Shown: positions 40,806 through 49,055 of the stretch, piece after piece
Numbering within the stretch: the stretch's first letter is position 1
How the letters are laid out: the number at the start of each line of letters is the position of its first letter
Translations under genes and position numbers: made by a program
The notes under the pieces: generated by a model
Databases searched by the model: none
What the model was told of the DNA's origin: nothing
The model's input: only the letters and a program-made list of their open reading frames with translations
Origin: Armatimonadetes bacterium JP3_11
GTDB taxonomy: Bacteria; Armatimonadota; Fimbriimonadia; Fimbriimonadales; GBS-DC
Assembly: GCA_002254605.1 (NCBI GenBank)
Contig: NKPV01000004.1
Location: 1-54,222 of the forward strand
DNA: 54,222 bases
Direction of reading: 5' to 3'

Positions 40806-41382
40806 GCGCGTCGGAGGTCGTCATCAGGCGCGCGCCGGCTCTTTGCATTTCCTGCAATGCCCGTTCGCTGTCGTCGGGCTGTAGGTTCACGCCGCGAATC
40901 GCATCGGTGAGCACAATGACCTCGTAGCCGTGTTGGAGGGCGTCCAGCACCGAGGCGCGCACACAGTAGTCGGTCGCCAAGCCGCCCACCAAGAGCCGCT
41001 GGACACCGTGCGCCTTGAGAACCTCGTCCAGCGTCCTGCCGTCGTCTGTGCGCCCCTCAAACGCCGAGTAGCCGTCATCCTCCGTGCCTGTGCCTTTGGA
41101 GATGATGATGGTTCCCTCAGGGAGTTTCAAGCCAGGGTGAAAGGCTGCGCCCGGTGTGTTCTGGACGCAGTGCACGGGCCATTGACCACCGAACTCGGCG
41201 AAGTGTTTCGTTTCGCGGGGATGCCAGTCGCGCGAGGCAAGCACCAGCCCGCCTTGATGAGCTAGCTCCGCTGCAAGCGCGTTCAGGGGCGGAATCACCT
41301 GGTCGCCTTCGCTCACCGCAAGCGCACCACCCGGACAGAAATCGTTCTGCACATCGACGATTAACAGTGCCGTGCTGCGCAT
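40792..41382 (-). CDS. pncA: Nicotinamidase
   Basis: ATG 41382 (MRSTALLIVDVQNDFCPGGALAVSEGDQVIPPLN) gives 196 residues. The catalytic triad of the PncA family is visible: Asp in VDVQNDF, Lys in IIISKGTGTE, and Cys in VGGLATDYCVRASVLDAL. The metal-binding region DWHPRETKHFAEFGGQWPVHC is also typical. It hydrolyses nicotinamide to nicotinate for NAD salvage. A GGTATACT box ends six bases before the ATG and there is no Shine-Dalgarno, so the message is probably leaderless; the track start at 41439 lies upstream of this promoter. Confidence 0.96.
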   Translation of the reverse strand: MRSTALLIVDVQNDFCPGGALAVSEGDQVIPPLNALAAELAHQGGLVLASRDWHPRETKHFAEFGGQWPVHCVQNTPGAAFHPGLKLPEGTIIISKGTGTEDDGYSAFEGRTDDGRTLDEVLKAHGVQRLLVGGLATDYCVRASVLDALQHGYEVIVLTDAIRGVNLQPDDSERALQEMQRAGARLMTTSDALRAQ

Positions 41383-41388
41383 ATCCAG

Positions 41389-41394
41389 AGTATA
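41389..41394 (-). promoter_or_regulatory. -10 box TATACT for pncA, leaderless type
   Basis: Minus strand: AGAGGTATACT, CTGGAT, ATG: six bases between hexamer and start codon. Confidence 0.65.
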
Positions 41395-41496
41395 CCTCTC
41401 AACCAGGTAAACGGAGCGGATTGGATATTCAATACCCAACTCCCACTGATTTTCCGAACACTCTCGTCGTGCGTCTTGTTGGTGTTGCGGCGCGGG

Positions 41497-41502
41497 TATC
41501 CT
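41497..41502 (+). promoter_or_regulatory. -10-like TATCCT for the glycosyltransferase gene
   Basis: GCGGGTATCCT, ACGGGCGG, ATG 41511: eight bases between hexamer and start codon. No purine-rich ribosome site at proper spacing. Confidence 0.45.
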
Positions 41503-41510
41503 ACGGGCGG

Positions 41511-42608
41511 ATGCGTATCTTAGAGATTGTATCGGGCACGACGGCGTGCGGCGCGACGGTACACACGCTGCAGATTGCCAAAGAGTTGCACCGTCGGGGC
41601 AACACGATTATCCTGATGGGCAAGCCGGGCGCGTGGGTTATCGAGCAAGCGCGTGGGGCGGGCGTGCCCGTGCTGGAGACGCGCATGAAGCGGCTCCCGT
41701 TGCGCGACCTGAGAGCGGCGGCGCAGTTCGTGCGTGAGAACCAGATTGAGGTGCTGCTGGCGCATATGTCGGGTGCGAACAATTTTGCCGTGTGGCTGAG
41801 TCGCCTTGCGAAAGTGCCCGCCGTGCTACGCGCCCATGCGCACACGGTGCATTTCCACTGGCGCATGGCGCACCATGTGATCGCCGTTTCGGAGCAGACG
41901 CGACGGTATCACATCACGCGCAACCTTGTGCCCCCGTCGCGTATCAGCACGGTGCATGGCTTTGTTGACCCAGAGCGGCTGATAGTGCCCGATAAGGGCG
42001 TGCGTTCGGCGGTACGGGCGGAGTTGGGGCTGTCGCCGTCGGAGTGTGTTATCGGCGTGATTGGCAACATCATCCCGCGCAAAGGGCAGATTTATCTGAT
42101 ACGCGCTCTGCCGAAAGTGGTTGCTCGCTATCCGCAGGTGCGCGTGTTGCTGGTGGGGGTGGTGCATCCCCCGCGATACGGCGAGCAGGTACGGCGCGAG
42201 GCGGTGCGGTTGGGTGTTGCTGAGCATGTGATGTGGTTGGGCGAGCGGAAGGATGTGCCGCGCCTGCTACAGGCGATTGATATTTATGCGTTGCCCACGC
42301 TGAGCGATATGTTGCCGATGGCGATGTTGGAGGCGATGTGGGCGCAGCGTCCCGTGTTGGCAACCGACGCGGGCGGTATTCCTGAAGCGATTACCGACGG
42401 CGTGGAGGGGTGGTTGGTTCCCCCCAAAGATCCTGACGCGCTGGCGGATGCGCTGTTGGAGATGCTGGCGAACCCTGACGAGCGTGCGCGCCGCGCCCAA
42501 AACGCCCATCAGCGCGTACGGGAATCGTTTACGGTGCAGCCCCAGGTGGCGAAAATCGAGGCGATTTTACAGCAGGTTGCGGCGCAGTATCACAGTCGCA
42601 GCCGTTAG
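41511..42608 (+). CDS. Family 4 glycosyltransferase
   Basis: ATG 41511 (MRILEIVSGTTACGATVHTLQIAKELHRRGN) is the natural GT-B start and gives 365 residues; the track extension is discarded. The N-terminal Rossmann domain includes HMSGANNFAVWLSRLAKVPAVLRAHAHTV. The C-terminal donor-binding domain has VIGVIGNIIPRKGQIYLIRALPKV, VMWLGERKDVPRLLQAIDIYALPTLSDMLPMAMLEAMWAQRPVLATDAGGIPEAI (the EX7E-type motif) and the GT4 nucleotide-sugar site. It probably adds a sugar in surface polysaccharide or lipid synthesis. It overlaps the convergent serA by four bases. Confidence 0.92.
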   Translation: MRILEIVSGTTACGATVHTLQIAKELHRRGNTIILMGKPGAWVIEQARGAGVPVLETRMKRLPLRDLRAAAQFVRENQIEVLLAHMSGANNFAVWLSRLAKVPAVLRAHAHTVHFHWRMAHHVIAVSEQTRRYHITRNLVPPSRISTVHGFVDPERLIVPDKGVRSAVRAELGLSPSECVIGVIGNIIPRKGQIYLIRALPKVVARYPQVRVLLVGVVHPPRYGEQVRREAVRLGVAEHVMWLGERKDVPRLLQAIDIYALPTLSDMLPMAMLEAMWAQRPVLATDAGGIPEAITDGVEGWLVPPKDPDALADALLEMLANPDERARRAQNAHQRVRESFTVQPQVAKIEAILQQVAAQYHSRSR

Positions 42609-44182
42609 AAGCGCACCACGCGTGCGCTTTCCACGCCATCCATCTGCCGTATCTGCTCAAACGCTTCGGGGGGGATGGGGTTATCCACCTGCAAAATCAT
42701 CACGGCGCGCCCGCCCATCTCCGTGCGTCCCACATGCATCCCTGCGATGTTCACCTGATAGTCGCCCAACACGGTGCCCACGCGCCCGATGATACCAGGG
42801 CGATCCTGATGTTCGGTCATCAGCAAGATGCCTTCGGGGTGCACATCGATAAACAGGTCGTTCAAGTGGGTGATGCGCAGGTCGCTTCGCCCGAACACGG
42901 TTCCCGTGAGTTGCTGTGCGCCGTGGGGCGTATGCGCGGTGAGGGTGAGGGTATCGGGATAGAGTTCGGTTTCGGGGCGCACGCTCCATTCCAGCTGCAC
43001 GCCGCGCTGTTGGGCGATTAGGGGCGCGTTCACGAGGTTCACAGGCGCGTCTGTGGAGCGTTGGAGGAGCCCGGCAAGGGCAGCGCGGGCGATGATGTCC
43101 AGCGGTAGGTCGCTCCAATCGCCTGAGAACAGCGCGTGGAGGCGCTCGATGGGCGCATCGGCGAGTTGGCTATGGAAGGCTCCCATCCGTTCTGCGAGTT
43201 TGAGGTACGGCTCCACGCGGTGCATCAGTTCCGCGGGGATAGGCGGCAGGTTCACCGGGCTACGCGGCGCACCCCCTTGCAGCACCGCCACAATCTGCTC
43301 GGCGACATCGACCGCCACTTTGACTTGCGCCTCCACGGTGGACGCGCCTAAGTGAGGCGTCAGCACATTTTGGGGCTGATGGAGCAGTTTCAGGTCGGGT
43401 GGGGGTGGCTCGGTGGGGAACACATCGAGCGCGGCGCCCGCCACATGCCCCGACTCGATAGACTCCACCAAGGCGTCTGGGTCGATCAGCTCGCCCCGCG
43501 CACAGTTCACGATGCGGACGCCGGGTTTTGTGAGCGCGAGGGTATCGCGGTTGAGCAGCCCGCGTGTTTCTGGGGTGAGCGGCGCATGCAGGGTGATGAA
43601 GTCGCTTTCCCGCAGCAGTTGCTCCAGCGGTACCGATTCGACCCCCAACGGACGCAGATGCGCTTCGGTTACGAACGGGTCATACGCCAGCACGCGCATG
43701 CCGAACGCCCGCGCGCGTCGCGCCACCTCGCGCCCGATTTTGCCGATGCCGATGATGCCCAGCGTCTTGCGCGACAACTCGACCCCGATAAACTGGTTGC
43801 GTTTCCATTCGCCGGCGCGAAGCGAGCGATCCGCCTGCGGAATCCAGCGCGCCAAGGCGAGCAGGTGTGCGAACGCCAACTCCGCCGCGGCGATCGTGTT
43901 CCCCTCGGGCGAGTTGACCACCACAATCCCGCGTCGTGTCGCGGCGTCTACATCGATGTTATCGACCCCCACGCCCGCGCGCCCGATGACTTTCAGGCGC
44001 TTGCCCGCCTCGATAACCTCGGCATCCACCCGCGTCTGCGAGCGCACCATCAACGCGTCGTAGTCGCCGATAATCTGCAAAAGCGTCTCGCGAGGCAGAT
44101 TGGGACGGTAGTCCAGCTCCGCTGCCCGACGCAGAATCGCCAGCCCCTCTTCGGAAATCGGATCGCTCACCAACACACGCAT
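42605..44182 (-). CDS. serA: D-3-phosphoglycerate dehydrogenase, long form
   Basis: A 525-residue enzyme, first step of serine synthesis. The catalytic and NAD domains show VIGRAGVGVDNIDVDAATRRGIVVVNSPEGNTIAAAE, GIIGIGKIGREVARRARAFGMRVLAYDP, NCARGELIDPDAL (Arg), and the His in VLTPHLGASTVEAQ. The C-terminus has the ASB intervening domain and an ACT domain (HQDRPGIIGRVGTVLGDYQVNIAGMHVGR), so serine feedback is likely. TACACT ends seven bases before the ATG with no Shine-Dalgarno, again leaderless. Confidence 0.98.
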   Translation of the reverse strand: MRVLVSDPISEEGLAILRRAAELDYRPNLPRETLLQIIGDYDALMVRSQTRVDAEVIEAGKRLKVIGRAGVGVDNIDVDAATRRGIVVVNSPEGNTIAAAELAFAHLLALARWIPQADRSLRAGEWKRNQFIGVELSRKTLGIIGIGKIGREVARRARAFGMRVLAYDPFVTEAHLRPLGVESVPLEQLLRESDFITLHAPLTPETRGLLNRDTLALTKPGVRIVNCARGELIDPDALVESIESGHVAGAALDVFPTEPPPPDLKLLHQPQNVLTPHLGASTVEAQVKVAVDVAEQIVAVLQGGAPRSPVNLPPIPAELMHRVEPYLKLAERMGAFHSQLADAPIERLHALFSGDWSDLPLDIIARAALAGLLQRSTDAPVNLVNAPLIAQQRGVQLEWSVRPETELYPDTLTLTAHTPHGAQQLTGTVFGRSDLRITHLNDLFIDVHPEGILLMTEHQDRPGIIGRVGTVLGDYQVNIAGMHVGRTEMGGRAVMILQVDNPIPPEAFEQIRQMDGVESARVVRF

Positions 44183-44189
44183 CGATATA

Positions 44190-44195
44190 AGTGTA
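44190..44195 (-). promoter_or_regulatory. -10-like TACACT for serA, leaderless type
   Basis: Minus strand: TAGGTACACT, TATATCG, ATG: seven bases between hexamer and start codon. It is back to back with the promoter at 44215. Confidence 0.5.
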
Positions 44196-44214
44196 CCTAT
44201 TTCGCCGTGAAGGG

Positions 44215-44220
44215 TATACT
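44215..44220 (+). promoter_or_regulatory. -10 box TATACT for the SDH-type protease gene, leaderless type
   Basis: AGGGTATACT, ACTTCAT, ATG: seven bases between hexamer and start codon. Two leaderless promoters share the 45 bases between serA and this gene. Confidence 0.6.
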
Positions 44221-44227
44221 ACTTCAT

Positions 44228-45121
44228 ATGGAACCCGTCAGTGCGATTTTATCGCAACTGGTCTGGATAGTGTTCATCTTTCTGGCGGTGATGCCGATGC
44301 TACGGCAGCGGATGCTGGAGTCGGCACGCTTGAGCCTGATTCGTGAGATCGAGAAAAAGCGCGGTAGCCGTGTGATTGTACTTATTCATCGGCAGGAGTC
44401 GCTCGCGCTGTTTGGCGTTCCCCTGTTTCGGTTCATTAGCATCGAGGATTCCGAGGAGGTGCTGCGTGCGATCCGGATGACGCCTCCCGATATGCCCATC
44501 GACATCATCTTGCACACGCCGGGCGGGTTGGTGTTGGCGAGCCAGCAGATTGCATGTGCGCTGTGCGACCATCGGGCGCGGGTAACAGCGTTCGTGCCCC
44601 ACTACGCGATGTCGGGCGGTACGCTAATTGCGCTTGCCGCCGACGAGATTGTAATGGACAAGCACGCGGTGCTGGGTCCTGTGGACCCGCAGGTTGGGCA
44701 GTTCCCGGCGGCGTCGATACTGAAAGTGTTGGAGCAGAAGCCCGCGAGCGAGATTGATGACCAGACGCTGATTTTGGCGGATGTGTCGCGCAAGGCGTTG
44801 CAGCAGGCGCTTGCGCTGGTGAAGGAGGTGCTGATGGCGAACGGCATGGACGCCGAACGCGCGCACGCCTTAGCCGACCAACTGACGCAGGGATACTACA
44901 CGCACGACTATCCCATCTCGGCGGATATGTTGCACTCGATGGGGTTGCATGTGCGCACCGACCTGCCGTCTGAGATTTATCAGTTGATGGCGCTCTATCC
45001 GCAGCCGGCGCAGCGCAATTCGGGCGTGGAGTATGTGCCTGTGCCGTATCATCCCGACACGCTCCCCCAGACCCCACGCGCTCCTGCGGCACGCAGGAAA
45101 AGTGTGCGGCTGAAGAATTAA
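44228..45121 (+). CDS. SDH-family ClpP-fold membrane serine protease
   Basis: ATG 44228 (MEPVSAILSQLVWIVFIFLAVMPMLRQRML) gives 297 residues with one N-terminal membrane helix. The Clp/crotonase-fold protease core matches the serine dehydrogenase proteinase (SDH) family, related to SppA: RVIVLIHRQESLALFG, MPIDIILHTPGGLVLASQQIACAL, the nucleophile Ser in HYAMSGGTLIALAADEIVMDKHAVLGPVDPQVG. It probably cleaves membrane or signal-peptide substrates on the cytoplasmic side. The first 290 codons of the track ORF, antisense to serA, are not part of it. Confidence 0.92.
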   Translation: MEPVSAILSQLVWIVFIFLAVMPMLRQRMLESARLSLIREIEKKRGSRVIVLIHRQESLALFGVPLFRFISIEDSEEVLRAIRMTPPDMPIDIILHTPGGLVLASQQIACALCDHRARVTAFVPHYAMSGGTLIALAADEIVMDKHAVLGPVDPQVGQFPAASILKVLEQKPASEIDDQTLILADVSRKALQQALALVKEVLMANGMDAERAHALADQLTQGYYTHDYPISADMLHSMGLHVRTDLPSEIYQLMALYPQPAQRNSGVEYVPVPYHPDTLPQTPRAPAARRKSVRLKN

Positions 45122-47185
45122 TTACTTGTCCATCCCCAGTCCGAGTTGGCTCTCGTTGGGGCGTTCGTTTTGGACAGCCCAGATAATCCAGTTGCGGGCG
45201 TTGCCTGCGAACGCCACATTTGGGGGATAGGAGTCGTTGCCCGCTGCGTCTAAGAACAGTCCCAGCGCGAAGCCGCGTTCGCGCAGCGTGCCCTTGCCGA
45301 TGGGGTTCGCCCGTCCGAGGTTCGCCTCGTTGCCTCGTACTTGATAGAGGTCGTCGCCTGCGAGGTCGACAAAGACGCCGATTCCGTTCGCGTTTGCGCC
45401 TCCGAGCGCGAGGTTGGGCGCGTTGTATTCGTCGTTGCCCTCGAACTCCATCAGGTAGCCGATAGCAAAGTCGTGTCCTGCGCCCATCGCCATGTTCATT
45501 GCGGCGAGGTAGCGGTCGTTGCCGAGGCGGTCTTCGAGGTAGCCGATGGCGAAGTGGGCGCTTGCGCCTTGCACATACCAGACGCCTTCACGCACATCGT
45601 CGCCTTGCAGGTCGATGAGCATACCGACGCCGCCCCAGTAGCCGACGCCTTGCCCAAACACGCCACAGGTATAGCGATCATTGCCCTGCACATCGACCAG
45701 CATCCCGATTCCGCCTGCCCACGAGCGTCCGTCGAGGTAATCGGCGCGTCTGCCGTAGCCTGCGCCTTGCGCCATACTGACATTCCGCTCCGCTGTCTGG
45801 GGCGAGGGGAACTCTACAGGCGTTGGATGCGCCGTGTAAGCGTCGTCGCCCAGCGCGTCGAGCAGCGCGCCGAACCCTTTCACTCCGCCGTACCCTTGTG
45901 ATTCGTAGAAGCTTGTGTACCGGTCGCGTCCTGCGCCGTCGACGAGCACGCCCACCCCCGCCATCGCAGCGCCCTGTGCGCAGGCGTAGGCATCGTAGAG
46001 GTCGTCGCCTTGCAGGTCCAGCAGCATTGCAACGCCGAATCGCGCCGCGCCCAGCCCCATCGATTGCGTGCGGTAGACATCGTCGCCTTCGAGGTCGGCG
46101 AGCATCGCATAGCCGAGCAGTGCGCCGCCGAACGCCGCGCCGCTTTTGCCCCCGCGCCCTTCGCGCTCTACCAGCGGTTTGCCAGAAGCGTCTGTGTCAT
46201 CGCCGTAGCGGTCGTCACCGGCAAGGTCAATCAGAAACGACACAGCGTTTTCCAGAGCAAGGGTCGCGCCGCCGCCGTAGTAGGCGTCGTTGCCGCCCGT
46301 GTCCAGGAGCACCAGATAGGGCATCTGCGGATGCGTATCATTCCCCCCGCCACACAACCGAATCCGCCCCCATGGAGTGTCGATGGTGAACTCAAACGGC
46401 TTCCCGAGCGACTCTTTGGTGGGTGGGTCGGCTTTTTGGAACGCTTCGATGACTTGCTGGATACTGAGCGCGCTATCGTGTCCACCTGCCAACAGGCGCG
46501 CCAGGTCCACTTTTTCCAGAGCGCGTTCCAGCAAGAGCAGTTCCGCGTTCGGTTCCGTGCTGCCCAGTGTCGCCTCGAACTCTTTGACGGGGAGTTTGAG
46601 CAGTTTGAATAGTGCGTTGCGCTCTTCGGGGGTCAGGTCGCGCAGGGCGGCGTCGCGCCAGCGTCGCGCTTCGATGGCGACATAGACCAAAAACGCCGCC
46701 TGACGCAGCACCCATTCAGGCAGCGTCTTCTGAGCGCGTTGGAGTTGTTCCCGCACGGCAGGGGACATCGGTGTGTTCGCTGCTTTGTACACTTCCCCAA
46801 CCGCGTTCTCCAACGCATTCGGCGCGTTTGCGCGCGCGTACAGCGGCTGGAGTGGGTCGCCTACCAGCGTGCGCCGTATCGAGACGCCAATCGCCCCCGC
46901 GCCCATCTCCACCGCCATGACGGGACGCCTGATGGCTCCCACCAGGCTACTGCGCAAGCGCTCCGCATAGTAGGGGAAGCGCAGGGGGTCGTGCAGAAGC
47001 ATCACAAACAGCGGCGTTGTATGCTGCGTGCGGAAAAAGTAGTCAAATAGGTGTGGGGCGAACCGTACCTCTTGCGGGGTTAAGTTGGCTTGTGCCAACA
47101 CCTCTGCGTACAGCGCGTCGGTGGGTTGTTGTCCGAACGCCGTCGCCGCAAGCCACAGGCAACACACCACAGGGCGAATCCACAT
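45122..47185 (-). CDS. Secreted protein with about twelve GDD repeats
   Basis: A 687-residue protein with a signal peptide (MWIRPVVCCLWLAATAFGQ). The first 270 residues are largely helical. From about residue 285 there are about twelve tandem units with consensus LxDxxGDDxYxxxxxxQGxGxxxGxGxL, for example LLDLQGDDLYDAYACAQGAAMAGVGVLVDGAGRDRY and LVDVQGNDRYTCGVFGQGVGYWGGVGMLIDLQGDD. Acidic-aromatic turns at a period of about 30-40 residues suggest a Ca-binding beta solenoid. I know of similar unnamed repeats in exported proteins of related phyla, but no function. It ends one base from the convergent SDH gene. Confidence 0.8.
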   Translation of the reverse strand: MWIRPVVCCLWLAATAFGQQPTDALYAEVLAQANLTPQEVRFAPHLFDYFFRTQHTTPLFVMLLHDPLRFPYYAERLRSSLVGAIRRPVMAVEMGAGAIGVSIRRTLVGDPLQPLYARANAPNALENAVGEVYKAANTPMSPAVREQLQRAQKTLPEWVLRQAAFLVYVAIEARRWRDAALRDLTPEERNALFKLLKLPVKEFEATLGSTEPNAELLLLERALEKVDLARLLAGGHDSALSIQQVIEAFQKADPPTKESLGKPFEFTIDTPWGRIRLCGGGNDTHPQMPYLVLLDTGGNDAYYGGGATLALENAVSFLIDLAGDDRYGDDTDASGKPLVEREGRGGKSGAAFGGALLGYAMLADLEGDDVYRTQSMGLGAARFGVAMLLDLQGDDLYDAYACAQGAAMAGVGVLVDGAGRDRYTSFYESQGYGGVKGFGALLDALGDDAYTAHPTPVEFPSPQTAERNVSMAQGAGYGRRADYLDGRSWAGGIGMLVDVQGNDRYTCGVFGQGVGYWGGVGMLIDLQGDDVREGVWYVQGASAHFAIGYLEDRLGNDRYLAAMNMAMGAGHDFAIGYLMEFEGNDEYNAPNLALGGANANGIGVFVDLAGDDLYQVRGNEANLGRANPIGKGTLRERGFALGLFLDAAGNDSYPPNVAFAGNARNWIIWAVQNERPNESQLGLGMDK

Positions 47186-47306
47186 ACGGAATTAGTTTCG
47201 CGCGTGTTGGGGGGTTCCTGCGCATGCGTATGGCGGCGCCGACAGCCATTTTGCGGGATATGCCCTTTTGGGTGTGGGAATCTGGTATCTTTATAGTGGC
47301 ATAGCC

Positions 47307-49040
47307 ATGACAGGGAATGTGCTGGCGGCGCGTTATGAGTTATTGGAGCAGCTGTCGGAGGGGCTGCTGTTTCATGTGTACCGCGCTCGCGATTTGACCC
47401 GTTCGCGCGTGGTGACCCTGAAAGCCGTGCGCGCGCCCTATGCCAGCAATCAGCTGCTGTTGGACACGCTGCAGATGACCCTGGACGCTCGGACGCGCCT
47501 ACGCCATCCCAACCTGTTGGAGTTGTACGAGATCGATCTTGCCGCGCAGCCCCCGTTCTTTGTGGAGGAGTTCGTGCGCGGGCTGGACTTGGAGACGCGC
47601 GTTCGTCGCACCGCGCCGTTTACCGTGCCCATCGCGATTGAAATCATGATTGGGATTGTGGAAGGGCTTCAAGCCATCCATAGCGCGGGGATGACGCATG
47701 GCGACCTGCGTCCGGCGAATGTGTTGGTCGGCTCGGAATGGCGTGTGTGGCTAAATGGGGTGGGGATGCGGGGTGTCTATTGTGCGGAGCCGAGCCTTGC
47801 GGCGGCGCATGAAGCCCGCGCCGCTGCCTACACCGCGCCCGAACTGTTTCGTGGAGCTACCCCCAGCATCGCCAGCGACCTCTACGCATGTGGTGTCATC
47901 CTGTTTGAGATGATTAGCGCCACAACGCCTTTCCGAGGCGAGACCCCCGTGCTAACTGCCGAGGCGCATCTGAACGAACCCATCCCGTCGCTCCGGCAGC
48001 GCAATCCTGCCACGCCGCGCACGGTGGAGGGTATCGTGACCAAGTGCCTGCAGAAAGACCCCGCGCACCGCTACGCCACCGCCCTGCAACTGCTGAACGA
48101 TTTAAAAGCGGTGCGCGATGCACTGCGGTTCGGGAAGTCGCTGGGCTGGTCGCCCATCGACCTGCCCGATTCGTCCACGGCGAAGGCGCCTTCCAGCGAC
48201 ATGCTCGCTCGAAAATCCGCCCCACCTCCCCCCGCATCCGAAGAAGAGGAGGAAGAAGACGACATCCCCAAGTGGTTGCGCACCATGATTCGTCTCACAG
48301 GCGCGCTGGTTGTATTGGGCTTAGTAATCGGTTTTGCCACGTGGATGGCGTTGCGCTTTGTTCCCGAAGACCGTCCCGTCCCGCAAGTGGTGGGCAAAAC
48401 GCTGGAAGAGGCGAACCGTATCTTGCGCCAAGCCGAGCTGGAACCAGAAGTGCGATTAGAAGGTTATAGCGAGCAGTATCCGCCCGGCGTCGTGTACTCC
48501 GTGAGTCCGCCTGAGGGGCGCGTGGTACGCAAGGGCAGCAAAGTGTACCTGTGGGTGAGCAAAGGCTCGCGGTTCGTGGAAGTGCCCAATGTGAGCAATA
48601 TGCCTGAATCGCACGCCCGCCGCGAACTGGAAGGCATGGGGCTTGCGGTGATGGATAGCGTGGAAGAGCGCACAAGCGCCACAGTTCCGCTGGGCTATGT
48701 CATCGGTACGGTTCCCCCAGCCGGCGCGCGCATCGACCGCTCACGCCCGATTAAACTCATCGTGAGCATCGGCTCAGGCTACGACACAGCACCGACCACC
48801 ACGCCAGAATCCCCGCAACCCGACACGCCCAAACGCCAATTCGAAGTCAAAATCGATCTCAGCGACCAACCCGACCGACGGATTCGCATTGAAGTGGAAG
48901 ACGCGCTGGGCAAACGCACGGTGCTGGACGAGCGGCGCACCGGGGGGCAAGTGTATACGATTCCTGTGGAGGCGCAAGGTGCTTCCGTACGGATAAGAGT
49001 CTATGTGGATGAGCAGTTGGTTCAGGAGATTATACGCTAG
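47307..49040 (+). CDS. PASTA-domain Ser/Thr kinase-like protein, probable pseudokinase
   Basis: ATG 47307 (MTGNVLAARYELLEQLSEG) gives 577 residues: a kinase-like domain (1-270), a proline/acid linker, one membrane helix (LTGALVVLGLVIGFATWMAL), two PASTA domains (VPQVVGKTLEEANRILRQAELEPEV; VEVPNVSNMPESHARRELEGMGL) and a C-terminal beta region. The VAIK Lys (VVTLKAVR), the HRD Asp in altered form (HGDLRPANVL) and APE (TAPELF) remain. The Gly-rich loop is LSEGLLFHVY and DFG is replaced within VWLNGVGMRG, so the Mg-binding Asp is gone. It likely senses muropeptides without phosphotransfer. It heads an operon with rpe 15 bases downstream. Confidence 0.9.
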   Translation: MTGNVLAARYELLEQLSEGLLFHVYRARDLTRSRVVTLKAVRAPYASNQLLLDTLQMTLDARTRLRHPNLLELYEIDLAAQPPFFVEEFVRGLDLETRVRRTAPFTVPIAIEIMIGIVEGLQAIHSAGMTHGDLRPANVLVGSEWRVWLNGVGMRGVYCAEPSLAAAHEARAAAYTAPELFRGATPSIASDLYACGVILFEMISATTPFRGETPVLTAEAHLNEPIPSLRQRNPATPRTVEGIVTKCLQKDPAHRYATALQLLNDLKAVRDALRFGKSLGWSPIDLPDSSTAKAPSSDMLARKSAPPPPASEEEEEEDDIPKWLRTMIRLTGALVVLGLVIGFATWMALRFVPEDRPVPQVVGKTLEEANRILRQAELEPEVRLEGYSEQYPPGVVYSVSPPEGRVVRKGSKVYLWVSKGSRFVEVPNVSNMPESHARRELEGMGLAVMDSVEERTSATVPLGYVIGTVPPAGARIDRSRPIKLIVSIGSGYDTAPTTTPESPQPDTPKRQFEVKIDLSDQPDRRIRIEVEDALGKRTVLDERRTGGQVYTIPVEAQGASVRIRVYVDEQLVQEIIR

Positions 49041-49055
49041 CGAGGAGGTAAATGG

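Noticed and set aside
43352-44227. N-terminal 292 codons of the track ORF for the SDH protease
   Set aside because: Antisense to serA; the -10 box and ATG at 44228 and the membrane helix define the real start.
45122-47185. RTX-type calcium-binding toxin
   Set aside because: The repeats contain GDD-x-Y but not the nonapeptide GGxGxDxLx, and the unit is 30-40 residues, not 9.
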